Positions 7,314 through 16,098 of a stretch of 32,167 nucleotides of DNA are shown piece by piece (the first letter of the stretch is position 1; the number at the start of each line of letters is the position of its first letter). The position numbers were made by a program, and so were the translations under genes. The notes under the pieces were generated by a model. It searched no databases and was not told the DNA's origin. It worked only from the letters and a program-made list of their open reading frames with translations. The DNA comes from Microvirga lupini (lineage in GTDB: Bacteria > Pseudomonadota > Alphaproteobacteria > Rhizobiales > Beijerinckiaceae). Location: positions 348,574-380,740 of the forward strand of contig KI912045.1 in assembly GCA_000517005.1 (NCBI GenBank). The letters are read 5' to 3'.

Positions 7314-8315
7314 ATGTCATTCCTCTCCAGCACAACGCGCCGATCCGTGCTCGGCCTTGCCCTGAGTGCCTCAATCAGCCTGGTCACAGGAGCCGCGTGG
7401 TCCCAGTCGGCAAGCTATCCCTCCCGGCCCGTGCGCCTCATTGTGCCGTTCGCGCCCGGCGGCACCACCGACATCTTTGCCCGCCTCATCGGGGAGAAGC
7501 TGTCTCAATCCCTCGGACAGCAATTCATCATCGAGAACCGCGGCGGAGCAGGCGGCAATATCGGAACCGATGCGGTCGCCAAGGCGGATCCCGATGGTTA
7601 TACCCTCGTGATGGGAACCGTCGGCACCCATGCCATCAATCCGAGCCTCTACGCCAAGATGCCGTATGATGCGCTCAACGATTTCGCACCGGTCGCCTTC
7701 GTGGCCGGCGTGCCGAATCTGATGGTGGTCAGCCCCAAGAAGGTGAAAGCGACCAATGTTCAGGAATTCATTGCCGAGGCCAAGGCGGCGTCGGGCAAGA
7801 TGACGATGGCGTCCTCCGGCAACGGCACCTCCATTCATCTGTCGGGAGAGCTCTTCAAGCAGATGACCGGCATCGAGATGCCGCATGTTCCCTATCGCGG
7901 CAGCGGACCGGCCGTGAACGATCTGATCGGCGGTCAGGTAGACGTGATGTTCGACAACCTGCCCTCCTCCATCGAGCAGGTGCGAAGCGGGAACCTGCGG
8001 GCGCTCGCGGTCACCTCGTCCAAACGCTCGCCCGCCATTCCGGACAAGCCGACTCTCGCCGAGGCTGGGTTGCCCGGATTCGAGGCTTCGAGCTGGTTTG
8101 CCCTGTTCGCCCCGAAGGGGACACCACCTGAGATCACGTCCAAACTGAACCAGGAAGTGCGCAAAGCCCTGGAGACGCCGGAACTGCAGAAGCGCTTTGC
8201 CGATCTTGGCGGCGAGATCAAGCCGATGAGCCCGGACGAACTGATGGCCTATGTGAAAGCCGAGCATGAGAAATGGGCGAAGGTCGTGAAAACCTCAGGC
8301 GCCAAGATCGATTGA
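7314..8315 (+). CDS. Bug/TctC-family periplasmic substrate-binding protein
   Basis: A 333-residue exported protein of the tripartite tricarboxylate transporter binding family. It has a signal peptide with a twin-arginine-like RRSVLGLALSAS (cleavage near residue 30). Family motifs are YPSRPVRLIVPFAPGGTTD, ENRGGAGGNIGT, PHVPYRGSGPAVNDLIGGQVD and WFALFAPKGTP. The start at 7314 is chosen because AGGGAG lies 5 bp upstream and the signal peptide begins there; an upstream TTG gives an implausible extension. No tctA or tctB membrane gene is adjacent, so this is an orphan binding protein. Many Bug proteins bind small carboxylates; the ligand here is unknown. It lies 124 bp after the GntR regulator on the same strand and might share its control. 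Confidence 0.9.
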   Translation: MSFLSSTTRRSVLGLALSASISLVTGAAWSQSASYPSRPVRLIVPFAPGGTTDIFARLIGEKLSQSLGQQFIIENRGGAGGNIGTDAVAKADPDGYTLVMGTVGTHAINPSLYAKMPYDALNDFAPVAFVAGVPNLMVVSPKKVKATNVQEFIAEAKAASGKMTMASSGNGTSIHLSGELFKQMTGIEMPHVPYRGSGPAVNDLIGGQVDVMFDNLPSSIEQVRSGNLRALAVTSSKRSPAIPDKPTLAEAGLPGFEASSWFALFAPKGTPPEITSKLNQEVRKALETPELQKRFADLGGEIKPMSPDELMAYVKAEHEKWAKVVKTSGAKID

Positions 8316-8328
8316 TATGACAAGCGGA

Positions 8329-8346
8329 AGGCGCCTTGAGGCGCCT
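8329..8346. terminator. Hairpin between convergent Bug and tamB genes
   Basis: AGGCGCC-TTGA-GGCGCCT forms a 7-bp perfect stem with a 4-nt loop, followed on the plus strand by CTCCCTT. It sits between the stop of the Bug gene (8315) and the stop of tamB (8359), so it can serve both as a bidirectional terminator. The T-tract is poor. Confidence 0.6.
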
Positions 8347-8358
8347 CTCCCTTATCGC

Positions 8359-11300
8359 CTAATACTCCAGCTCGAATCCCAGCCCGACGGAGCTGCCGCC
8401 TTCGGCATTGATCTCGCCCTGGGCCTTGAGCCGCCGCGTCAGATCGATATCGACCGTCACGCCGCTCTCCTCGGGCTGAGCACCGGCCTTCACACCGACC
8501 CGCACATTGTCACTGATATAGCGCGAGACGCCCACTCCCGGTCCGCCGCTGGCACCGACGGTGATGTCGAGGCTGTCGACGCCGAGAGAACGCCGCAATT
8601 GCTCGAACGCATCATTGTCGGAGCCCCCGGAGAGCTGCGCCACGGCCTGCGCGAGCTGCAGCGCCTGCCCGGCCGACAGTCCGCCTGAGGGCCTCTGGAA
8701 CAGGATGCGGGAGAGAACCTCGTCCTGCGGCAGGTCGGGATCGGAGCTGAACGTGAACTCGGGGCTTGAGGCCGGTCCCGTCACGCCGATGCGTGCGGTG
8801 ACGTCTCCTGCCTGTGTCTCCGCCAGGAAATCGAGCGATGGCGTAAGATCGCCGGTAAAGTCCAGCCGCCCGCGCACGAACTCGAGCCTTTGACCCAAAA
8901 GGTCGAAGCGCCCGCGCCGGAGTTCGAAGGCGCCGATGGCGATGGGATCCTGGGTCGTACCCTGGAGCCGGAGATCGCCACCGAGTTCGGCATTGATGCC
9001 GCGCCCTCGCACGAAGATACGGTTTTGCGCCGTCAGCGTCAGATCGAGTTCGGCCCGGAACGGCGTACCTCTCGCGGAAGCGGATTGTCGCCGCTGCGCG
9101 AGAGCAAGCCGCGCCGCAGCAGTCGGCGTCGGCCGCACATGCCTGGTTCCGGGAAGCGGCCTCAAGATGGTGGGCAGCCGGTCGGGCACGGAGACGTTCA
9201 TCGAGATGATGTTGACGCTGCCCGCCGCCCGCGGGCTGCTCAGAAGTGGACCTGAAAGGGTCAGATCCAGATCGGCGGTCGCGTCAATGGTCTCGTTGGA
9301 GACGAGCTGGGCGCGGCTGCCCGTGATCCGGATCTCGCCGGGCAATCCCGCGGCCGGATCGATCGTCACCTGACCTCTGGCGGCCAGGGATCCGCCGCTC
9401 GGTGTCTGCGCAGTGAGGCTCTCGATGGTGAGCACCTGCCCGCGCGCGACGAATCGTCCCGCAATGCCGCTCAGCCGGACGCCCTGGAGCGAGTCGATGA
9501 AGCTGCCATTCGCGAGCGTGACGGTGCCCTCGATGCGCGGATTCGCAAACGTGCCGGCAATTGACAGGTCGAGATTGGCAGCTCCTGTCAGACGTTGACC
9601 AGATGCGGATAGGAAGGAGTTCGTTATGGCAAGATCGGTCCGCCCCGCTACCCTGAGCGCCAGCTCCTCTGCCGGGTTGAGAGGAACACTTCCCAAGACT
9701 TGCAGGTTTCCGCCTCGTCCGATGGCAATCCTTGCATCGATGCCGGCCCGCTGATCGGCAAGTCGCCCTTGGGCTTCGATATTGAGCGCAGGTAAGCCGG
9801 CCCGGCGCGTCTCCGCCGTGGCGAGACCTGTCACGTTGATGCGGTAGCTTCCGGTTGGGCTTTCCACCGTTCCACCGATGGTAGCATTTCCGTTGACTGT
9901 GCCGGCAAGGCCGAGATTGGGCACCACGATATCGGCAACCTGCAGCGGCAGGCTGCGGACATCGACGGTAAGATCCAGCCTGTCAGCAATCGTGCCGTTG
10001 ACGGTGATCCGCCCCTGATCCGCAGCAATCACAAGATTGGACAGGGTGACGGCGCCATTCTGCAGCGTGATGGCTGCCGGTTGAGCCAGAGCCAGACGCC
10101 TGCCACCGCGACGCGCGGTGAAGCTCGCAAGCTCGATCCGTGTCGCATCGCCCGGGACGAGGCGACCCTGTGCATCGAGGTTGAATCCCTGCCCGACCGC
10201 TGATGCGGTAAATTGAGAGGCCGCAGGCGTACCGTCTGCCACGAAGCGCACAGTCCTGTAGGTCTGGCCGCCCGCTGTCAGCGCCTCGGCAGAGACGTTA
10301 CCGTCGATCATGGGACGGCGGTAAAGATCCTGAATGGTGAGCCTGGCATCGAAGTCCCTCACCGACACGTCCGCTACGGCAAAGCGCGCGCCTCGTGCCG
10401 TGATCTCCGCATTCTGGCCGCCATCACGTGCAGTGAGCGAGACAACGGCATCAAGTGCGCCATCGAGCTTCGTCAGCACGAGCGGAGAGAGATCATCGAA
10501 GTTGCTGCCGGACAGGGAAATTTCACCCTGCGCCAAGTTGTCGGCGCCGAGCCTGAGATTCCCGTTGAGAGCCACAGAGCCGATATCGATGTCGAGCCGA
10601 TCCAGGAGCCACCCGTCCTCCTGGGGCCTTGCGAGGTGAAGGGAGCCTGTTGCCGGCTTCCCGTCCACCTGTCCATCGAGCGTGAGAGCCGCATCGAGCG
10701 CTCCCGTCACGTCCTTGGCATCAAGACTGATCGCAAGACTCGGAATGGACCGATTCAGGGCTCGCACGTCGGTGAGCGTTGCAACGCCCCTCACGTCCGG
10801 CCGTTCCAGAGAACCTGCGAGACGGGCCATGACATGCGCCCGACCGGCGGTCACTCGGGGATCCACATGCCTCAATTCGTCGATGGTGACGTCAAGGCCC
10901 AGATCGGCCGCGGATTGCGTGGCACGCCCATCGACACGGGCATCGAGATGCGCCCCATCGATGCGGAAATTCTCAAAGGCGAAACCATTGGGGATGCGCC
11001 GCATCGTGCCAGCGGCCATGACCGATCGCCCGAGTAGTCCATCGACTGCCGGCGTTCCCGTCGAAAGCTCCCGCAATCGGGCATCGATGACAGCCGCCAT
11101 GTCGTATCGGCGCGGATTGCCTGACAATCGTGCCGTCAGGGTTGCGGAACCCTGCAGCGGTCGGCCTGCGATACCTGAGAAGGATGCCAGCGCCGGGATG
11201 TTGGCATCGAGCGTGCCATCGAGAACATTGCTCCCCACTTGTCCCGTGTAGCTTGCCCGCGCCGTGGAGGTCTCGATGCGCGCCGTCTCGACATTCGCGA

Positions 11301-12660
11301 CACCGTCGAGGCCGAAGGAGCCACGCGACGTGATCGAAAGAGTAGGCCCGATCGCCCGGGCGAGCGCCCGGTCGGCAGGTCGGATCCCCCCGGCATTGGC
11401 ATCAACGGCAAAGGCAAACTGGTTGGGAGGCGTTGCGCCGTCCACCGGATTCATGGTCACACTGGCCGTAAGCGTGTCCAGGCTCCCCTGCGGCAATCTG
11501 ATCTCGGCGGCATAGAGCAGGCCGTTGATGCGCGGCGCCGTCAATGGCCCCTGCACGGTGCCGTCGAAATTGAGCCGGGCGATCTCCGCCTCTCCCGCTC
11601 GCGTTTTCGTGCCGTCGGTCGGCAAGGCGCGGGCGCTGAGCGTCAGGTCGAGAACCTGGCCGGAGCTGACGGTTCCGGTCAGATCGAAGCGAGCAACGTT
11701 CGACGTGATGCGGACCGGCTGGAAGCGCAGGCTGCTGTCATCGCCGACGGTCACATTGCCGACGAGTTGAGTGGTTCCGCTGAAGACCGGGGCAGCCGGC
11801 GCGGGCAGCAATCCCTCGATACGGGCTGCGAGATCCAGGTTCACGTCGTAGGCGGCGGTGGCGCGCCTGACGGTCGCCGTTCCCGCAGCGCCAATCGTCG
11901 GCCCAGCGGAGAAGTCGAGCCGTGCCGCGAAGTCGCTGAGGGGGCCCTGACCGGCCACTTTCAGATCGACCGGCGGAAGTCCGGGCAGATCCATAAGCCG
12001 GGCAGCGATGCCGCCTGCAGGTTCCTGATGTGTGAGGTCGAGGGCGAGACGGTTCGTCTGCGGCACGTAGGTGAGATCGATCGAAAGCCGCCCCGGAGCA
12101 TCAAGACGGTGCGCCTCGAAGGTTAGATCGAGCCCTTCGGACGGATCGCCAAGTTGGGCGGAACCCGCCGCCGAGAGCCGTGCCTGTGTGCCGAGCACCG
12201 GCTGACCAAGAGTGAGCTCCTGCAGGGCGAGGCGATCGACGATGACCCGGACCGGCAGCTCGGGCAGGATCGGCTCGTCGGAGACAGGGGCGTCCTCCTC
12301 GGCCGGCAGCGGCCTGCGCAGAACCTGAAGGCGGTCGATGGTGAGCTCATCGACCTGAAGGCGCCCCCGCAGCAGAGCCGTACGGCTCCAGACCAGGCGG
12401 GCGCGATCGAGGTTGAGCCAGACGCCATCCTGGTCGGCAATGCGTACATCGCGGATGACCGCATTTGATGAAAGCGCCCCCTCGATGCTTCCGATGGTGA
12501 CGCGCGTGGTCGGAGTCGACAGGAGGCGCGAGATCAGATTGGCCAGAACACCTTGGTCGCTCTGCGCCTGACTCGGGCGACCAGCCACCAGCCAGAAAGC
12601 TGCAAAGGCCAGGACGACGATGATCGATACGAGAGCGAGGGAGCGGATTGGCTTGCTCAT
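8359..12660 (-). CDS. tamB: TamB, translocation and assembly module inner-membrane subunit
   Basis: A very long (1433-residue) AsmA-like/DUF490 protein. A single N-terminal anchor (LALVSIIVVLAFAAFWLVAG, about 8-27) is followed by a periplasm-spanning, beta-rich body with many repeated patterns such as GxxxLDGTL and LxVxGxxxL. The C-terminal TamB domain contains DFLAETQAGDVTARIGVTG, SDPDLPQDEVLSRILFQRPS and LSAGQALQLAQAVAQLSGG and ends in a tyrosine (GFELEY). TamB bridges the inner membrane to TamA and acts in outer-membrane protein insertion and bridge-type phospholipid transport. Its ATG overlaps the TGA of tamA by one base (TGATG), so translation is coupled. No frame disruption is seen. Confidence 0.95.
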   Translation of the reverse strand: MSKPIRSLALVSIIVVLAFAAFWLVAGRPSQAQSDQGVLANLISRLLSTPTTRVTIGSIEGALSSNAVIRDVRIADQDGVWLNLDRARLVWSRTALLRGRLQVDELTIDRLQVLRRPLPAEEDAPVSDEPILPELPVRVIVDRLALQELTLGQPVLGTQARLSAAGSAQLGDPSEGLDLTFEAHRLDAPGRLSIDLTYVPQTNRLALDLTHQEPAGGIAARLMDLPGLPPVDLKVAGQGPLSDFAARLDFSAGPTIGAAGTATVRRATAAYDVNLDLAARIEGLLPAPAAPVFSGTTQLVGNVTVGDDSSLRFQPVRITSNVARFDLTGTVSSGQVLDLTLSARALPTDGTKTRAGEAEIARLNFDGTVQGPLTAPRINGLLYAAEIRLPQGSLDTLTASVTMNPVDGATPPNQFAFAVDANAGGIRPADRALARAIGPTLSITSRGSFGLDGVANVETARIETSTARASYTGQVGSNVLDGTLDANIPALASFSGIAGRPLQGSATLTARLSGNPRRYDMAAVIDARLRELSTGTPAVDGLLGRSVMAAGTMRRIPNGFAFENFRIDGAHLDARVDGRATQSAADLGLDVTIDELRHVDPRVTAGRAHVMARLAGSLERPDVRGVATLTDVRALNRSIPSLAISLDAKDVTGALDAALTLDGQVDGKPATGSLHLARPQEDGWLLDRLDIDIGSVALNGNLRLGADNLAQGEISLSGSNFDDLSPLVLTKLDGALDAVVSLTARDGGQNAEITARGARFAVADVSVRDFDARLTIQDLYRRPMIDGNVSAEALTAGGQTYRTVRFVADGTPAASQFTASAVGQGFNLDAQGRLVPGDATRIELASFTARRGGRRLALAQPAAITLQNGAVTLSNLVIAADQGRITVNGTIADRLDLTVDVRSLPLQVADIVVPNLGLAGTVNGNATIGGTVESPTGSYRINVTGLATAETRRAGLPALNIEAQGRLADQRAGIDARIAIGRGGNLQVLGSVPLNPAEELALRVAGRTDLAITNSFLSASGQRLTGAANLDLSIAGTFANPRIEGTVTLANGSFIDSLQGVRLSGIAGRFVARGQVLTIESLTAQTPSGGSLAARGQVTIDPAAGLPGEIRITGSRAQLVSNETIDATADLDLTLSGPLLSSPRAAGSVNIISMNVSVPDRLPTILRPLPGTRHVRPTPTAAARLALAQRRQSASARGTPFRAELDLTLTAQNRIFVRGRGINAELGGDLRLQGTTQDPIAIGAFELRRGRFDLLGQRLEFVRGRLDFTGDLTPSLDFLAETQAGDVTARIGVTGPASSPEFTFSSDPDLPQDEVLSRILFQRPSGGLSAGQALQLAQAVAQLSGGSDNDAFEQLRRSLGVDSLDITVGASGGPGVGVSRYISDNVRVGVKAGAQPEESGVTVDIDLTRRLKAQGEINAEGGSSVGLGFELEY

Positions 12661-14639
12661 CAGAAGGCCTGCCCGATTCCGACATAGATGGCGTAAGAGG
12701 GATCGCCGGGTCCCGGATTGACCGGGATCGCGACATCCAGGCGGATGGGGCCAATGGCCGTGTAGTAGCGCAGGCCCAGGCCTGCCGCGACGCGGATGGT
12801 CTCGTCGAAATCCGGGAAGCTCGACTCGAAGGCAGTGCCGGCATCCACGAAGGGCACGATCCCGATGGTATTGGTGATCTTGATGCGCGCCTCGAGGGAG
12901 GCTTCGAGCAGGCTCCGGCCACCGATCGGCTCGCCGAGGAAGGTCGGTCCGAGCGTCCTGTAGCGGTAGCCGCGCACCGAGCCGCCGCCGCCGGCGAAGA
13001 AACGCCGATTGGCCGGGATCTCATCGAGATCCGCACCGACGATCGAACCCAGACCAACACGGCCGGCAAGGATGTAGCGAGCCTCTTCGTCGAGAGAGTA
13101 GTACGCGGAGGCCGTTCCCTTCGCGATCGTCATGGGCACCGAGGAACCAAGGAACTCCGGGTAAGGCGCCACGGAGGCCAGCACCCGGATGCCCTGCGTG
13201 GGATTGAGGGGATTGTCGGTCGAGTCGTAGCTGAGGGAGACAGGCAGACCGACGAGCGTGTAATCGATCTGCCCAAGGACATCCGTCGTCTGCCCCTTCT
13301 CGTATTCGATACCACCTTGGATCGAGAACTTGTCGCTGAAGCGGTGACGGATACTGGTGCTCGCGTTGACGAGGCGGCTCGTATAGCCTTCCGTCCTGTC
13401 GCGTTCGACGAGGCCGTCGACCAGCCAATCATTGCGGGTCCCCCAGAGAGCAGGCTTCAGGAAACTCGCGCGAAACCTCCCTCCGAGATTGTCCCAGGTG
13501 AAATCCTGGTTCCGGTCGGGCTGGCCGCCGTCCTCGGTGAGATAGAAGATGCTGCCTTCCAGTCTCAACCGCTCGGCGCCGCCGAACAGGTTCCGGTGCG
13601 CCCAGTAGGCCCGCACCGCTGGCCCATCGGTCGTCGAATACTGAACCGAAGCCCCGATCACCCGCTGCGGACGCTCGGTCAGCTCGACGAACAGAGGTAG
13701 GTTGCCATAGGCATCCAAGGCCTCACCTTCACGGATGCGCACTGAAGACAGAGCCTCGATCTGGGAGATCGACTTGCGCATGGATGCGAGTTCCGCGGGC
13801 GAATAAGGGTCGCCCGGCTCCGTATAGATGAAGGAGCGCACCACAGCCGGATTGACATTCTCCGCCCCCTGGATCGAAATCGCCCCAATCCCCGCCCGAG
13901 GCCCAGGATCGACACTCAGACTCACATCCATCACCTGGGCCGGATGAAACACCACGGGATCCTGCCGCCGGACTTTGGCGAAAGGATGCGACTGGGACCG
14001 GAAGTGATCGACGATCCGCGCCTCAGCGGCGACGATGTCGGCGGAGCGCGCCGGATCTCCAGGCTTGATCTGCACGACCCGGGGCGGAAGCTCGCGGGGT
14101 GGGAAGGGGCGACCTGTTCTCGTATCCAGAACGGCAACATCCCTCAAGGCGAATTGCGGACCCGGATCCGCGATGATCTGGATAGGAACGAGGGCTCGCG
14201 CGAGATAGCCTGAGGCTGCCCGGGTCGCGGCCTCCCTGCGGGAGGCCTGCAGCACCATCGGAACGCCGGCAACATTGATCGTGATACGGGCGTTGTAGTA
14301 CCCGGCTCCCCAGAGTGCATCGATCAGGCGAGGCAGATCGGCCTCGGCCCGGCTGACGAGAGCCGCGGCATCGGGGGGAGGATCCGATTGCAGGCTTTGC
14401 AGGGTCGAGGCGTCTTTCAGGGTTTGCTTCAGGTCGCTGTCGTCGCCACCCACCACGATGTCGAGGGAATAAGGCAGGGCCCGCGGACTTGGAGGCGGTG
14501 GCGCATCGCGCCCTCCACGGAGCCATCCAAAGAGATCAAGTGCAACGGCAGGCGCCATCGGCAGCCCACTGAACAGAACGCCTACAAGAACGGGGAATAC
14601 GATCCGTCGTTTGTTACTCAGGCACCGCAATTGAGGCAC
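12660..14639 (-). CDS. tamA: TamA, BamA/Omp85-family outer-membrane assembly protein
   Basis: A 659-residue outer-membrane protein. After a signal peptide (cleavage near residue 33, PAVA-LD) come about 300 residues of POTRA domains, for example DLPRLIDALWGAGYYNARI and GAISIQGAENVNPAVV. A C-terminal 16-strand Omp85 barrel follows with NPTQGIRV, RFFAGGGGSVRGYRYRTLG (the conserved VRGF/Y loop) and a terminal Phe (YVGIGQAF), the usual recognition residue for the BAM machinery. TamA pairs with TamB, encoded directly downstream with a one-base overlap. The start used is GTG at 14639 with AGGGAG just upstream, a short spacing of 3 bp; no in-frame ATG fits better. A proline-rich patch (residues 47-53) follows the signal peptide. 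Confidence 0.94.
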   Translation of the reverse strand: MPQLRCLSNKRRIVFPVLVGVLFSGLPMAPAVALDLFGWLRGGRDAPPPPSPRALPYSLDIVVGGDDSDLKQTLKDASTLQSLQSDPPPDAAALVSRAEADLPRLIDALWGAGYYNARITINVAGVPMVLQASRREAATRAASGYLARALVPIQIIADPGPQFALRDVAVLDTRTGRPFPPRELPPRVVQIKPGDPARSADIVAAEARIVDHFRSQSHPFAKVRRQDPVVFHPAQVMDVSLSVDPGPRAGIGAISIQGAENVNPAVVRSFIYTEPGDPYSPAELASMRKSISQIEALSSVRIREGEALDAYGNLPLFVELTERPQRVIGASVQYSTTDGPAVRAYWAHRNLFGGAERLRLEGSIFYLTEDGGQPDRNQDFTWDNLGGRFRASFLKPALWGTRNDWLVDGLVERDRTEGYTSRLVNASTSIRHRFSDKFSIQGGIEYEKGQTTDVLGQIDYTLVGLPVSLSYDSTDNPLNPTQGIRVLASVAPYPEFLGSSVPMTIAKGTASAYYSLDEEARYILAGRVGLGSIVGADLDEIPANRRFFAGGGGSVRGYRYRTLGPTFLGEPIGGRSLLEASLEARIKITNTIGIVPFVDAGTAFESSFPDFDETIRVAAGLGLRYYTAIGPIRLDVAIPVNPGPGDPSYAIYVGIGQAF

Positions 14640-15257
14640 GATCTCCCTGGTCAGCGGACCAATACTGTCTGGTCTTGCAGCCGATCTCGCCCAGCCGATG
14701 GCCCGGCCCCGATCAGTTCAGTTTATCGAGAGGCACCTAACCACAGTTTCCCCAACGGCAAAACCCTGGCCGCTTGTTTTTGGGTTGATAGTTGATGAAA
14801 GATCACAGGGGAGGCCAAGGAAAATATACTTCCAATAGAAGACCCCAAACACCCGAAATAGCGGCCCCTTCCCGAACATTACGCCAAGAAAGTCAATAAC
14901 ATTCTATCCCGTCACAACATCATCTGGACTGACAATTGCTCAGTTTCATCAAATGTGGCAAAATTGAGAACTAAGCCTCATCATCAAGCCATCCACCTTA
15001 ATCTATGCCTCTCTGGCGACTGATAGCCAAGGCTCATTGACCAACCGCCCCGCCGGGTGTAATTTTTCGTTCCAGAGATTGGCTTATTCCAAGTTGCTTT
15101 AATGTAGAGCGACTAATATCAAGCCGGTTTTGCTTACAAGTTTGTTTTGGTTGAATCCTCTTGTAGAGTTTACCGACCAAAAACAATGTAATGGCGTGCA
15201 AGAGTTATTGCCTTCTGCTTCAGATCCAAGGCCTCTCACGGCAAGGATGGGTAAGGA
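14640..15257. other. 618-bp gene-free, AT-richer region between tamA and the oxidase operon
   Basis: The interval between the divergent tamA and coxM-like genes has no convincing ORF. Base composition from about 14790 to 15200 is clearly AT-richer than its surroundings. It must contain the divergent promoters. I found no FNR/FixK-like dyad, sigma54 element or RNA gene by eye. Confidence 0.6.
15142..15169 (+). promoter_or_regulatory. Candidate promoter upstream of the oxidase operon
   Basis: TTGTTT (15142-15147) and TAGAGT (15164-15169) are spaced by 16 bp, about 90 bp before the first oxidase gene. The match to sigma70-type boxes is partial, and the AT-rich surroundings raise the chance of a false hit. 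Confidence 0.22.
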
Positions 15258-16064
15258 ATGGCTGTAGCGCTCATATTGGTTCTGGTAGCTGTCGGCTCGG
15301 TTGTGTTCCACCTCGTCAGCCCCTGGTGGTGGACTCCGATCGCTTCGAACTGGCGCTATATCGATAGCACGCTCATCATCACCTTCTGGATCACCGGTGC
15401 CGTCTTCGTCGCCATCGTTCTCTTCATGGCCTACTGCGTCTATCGGTTCCGCCATCAGGCGGGCCGGCAAGCCCATTACGAGCCTGAGAACAAAAAGCTC
15501 GAATGGTGGCTGACAATCGTCACAGGCGTCGGCGTTGCCGCCATGCTGGCGCCTGGGCTGTTCGTCTGGCAGCAGTTCATCACGGTCCCAGAGGATGCGA
15601 CCGACATCGAAATCTTCGGACAGCAATGGCAATGGAGCTTCCGCCTTCCGGGAGCGGATGGCCAACTGGCCACCTCGGGCGTGCATCTGATCAGTCCCGA
15701 CAATCCGCTCGGACTGAACAAGGACGATCCGAAATCCCAGGACGATGTCGTCATCGAAGGCGGTGAGCTGCGCCTACCGGTCGGCAAACCGGTCAAGGCG
15801 CTCCTGCGCTCGGCCGATGTTCTTCACAACTTCTATGTGCCGGAGTTCCGCGCGAAGATGGATCTGGTGCCGGGACAGGTCTCCTACATCTGGTTCACGC
15901 CGACGCGAACGGGAACATTCGATATTTTGTGCGCCGAGCTCTGCGGCGTCGGTCACTCGCAGATGCGCGGCAAGGTCATCGTTCAGGAAGAAAGCGAATA
16001 TCAGGCATGGCTGCAGGACCAGGTCGCGCGAAATTTCGCGCGCCTCGCGCCTGCGGCCAACTGA
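15258..16064 (+). CDS. coxM: Cytochrome c oxidase subunit II (alternative aa3 type, CoxM-like)
   Basis: A 268-residue subunit II with two N-terminal membrane helices (about 4-20 and 38-60, plus a second hydrophobic block at 85-105) and a periplasmic cupredoxin domain. The CuA ligands are complete: His190, Cys225, Glu227, Cys229, His233 and Met236 (CAELCGVGHSQM). The aromatic electron-entry region is GQQWQWSF (121-128). No CxxCH motif is present, so it is not a caa3-type fusion. An in-frame TAA six bases upstream excludes an earlier start; the ribosome site GGTAAGGA abuts the ATG. Gene order II-I-III-III-IV resembles the coxMNOP operon of Bradyrhizobium japonicum, hence the symbol, which is assigned by resemblance. 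Confidence 0.92.
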   Translation: MAVALILVLVAVGSVVFHLVSPWWWTPIASNWRYIDSTLIITFWITGAVFVAIVLFMAYCVYRFRHQAGRQAHYEPENKKLEWWLTIVTGVGVAAMLAPGLFVWQQFITVPEDATDIEIFGQQWQWSFRLPGADGQLATSGVHLISPDNPLGLNKDDPKSQDDVVIEGGELRLPVGKPVKALLRSADVLHNFYVPEFRAKMDLVPGQVSYIWFTPTRTGTFDILCAELCGVGHSQMRGKVIVQEESEYQAWLQDQVARNFARLAPAAN

Positions 16065-16098
16065 AGAGGGAACGGAATCCGCCGAGGAGAGAATCCTG

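Noticed and set aside
10213-12126. Several open frames of about 190-295 codons on the plus strand inside tamB
   Set aside because: They lie antisense to an intact 1433-codon TamB frame and have no recognisable domain or ribosome site.
14640-15257. FNR/FixK box or sigma54 promoter before the oxidase operon
   Set aside because: No TTGAT-N4-ATCAA dyad and no GG-N10-GC spacing was found on reading the region; the TGGC...TTGC-like pieces have the wrong distance.
15745-16098. N-terminal extension of coxN within coxM
   Set aside because: The extension overlaps coxM in another frame and is Arg/Ser-rich; the ATG at 16099 has a proper ribosome site and the family N-terminus.
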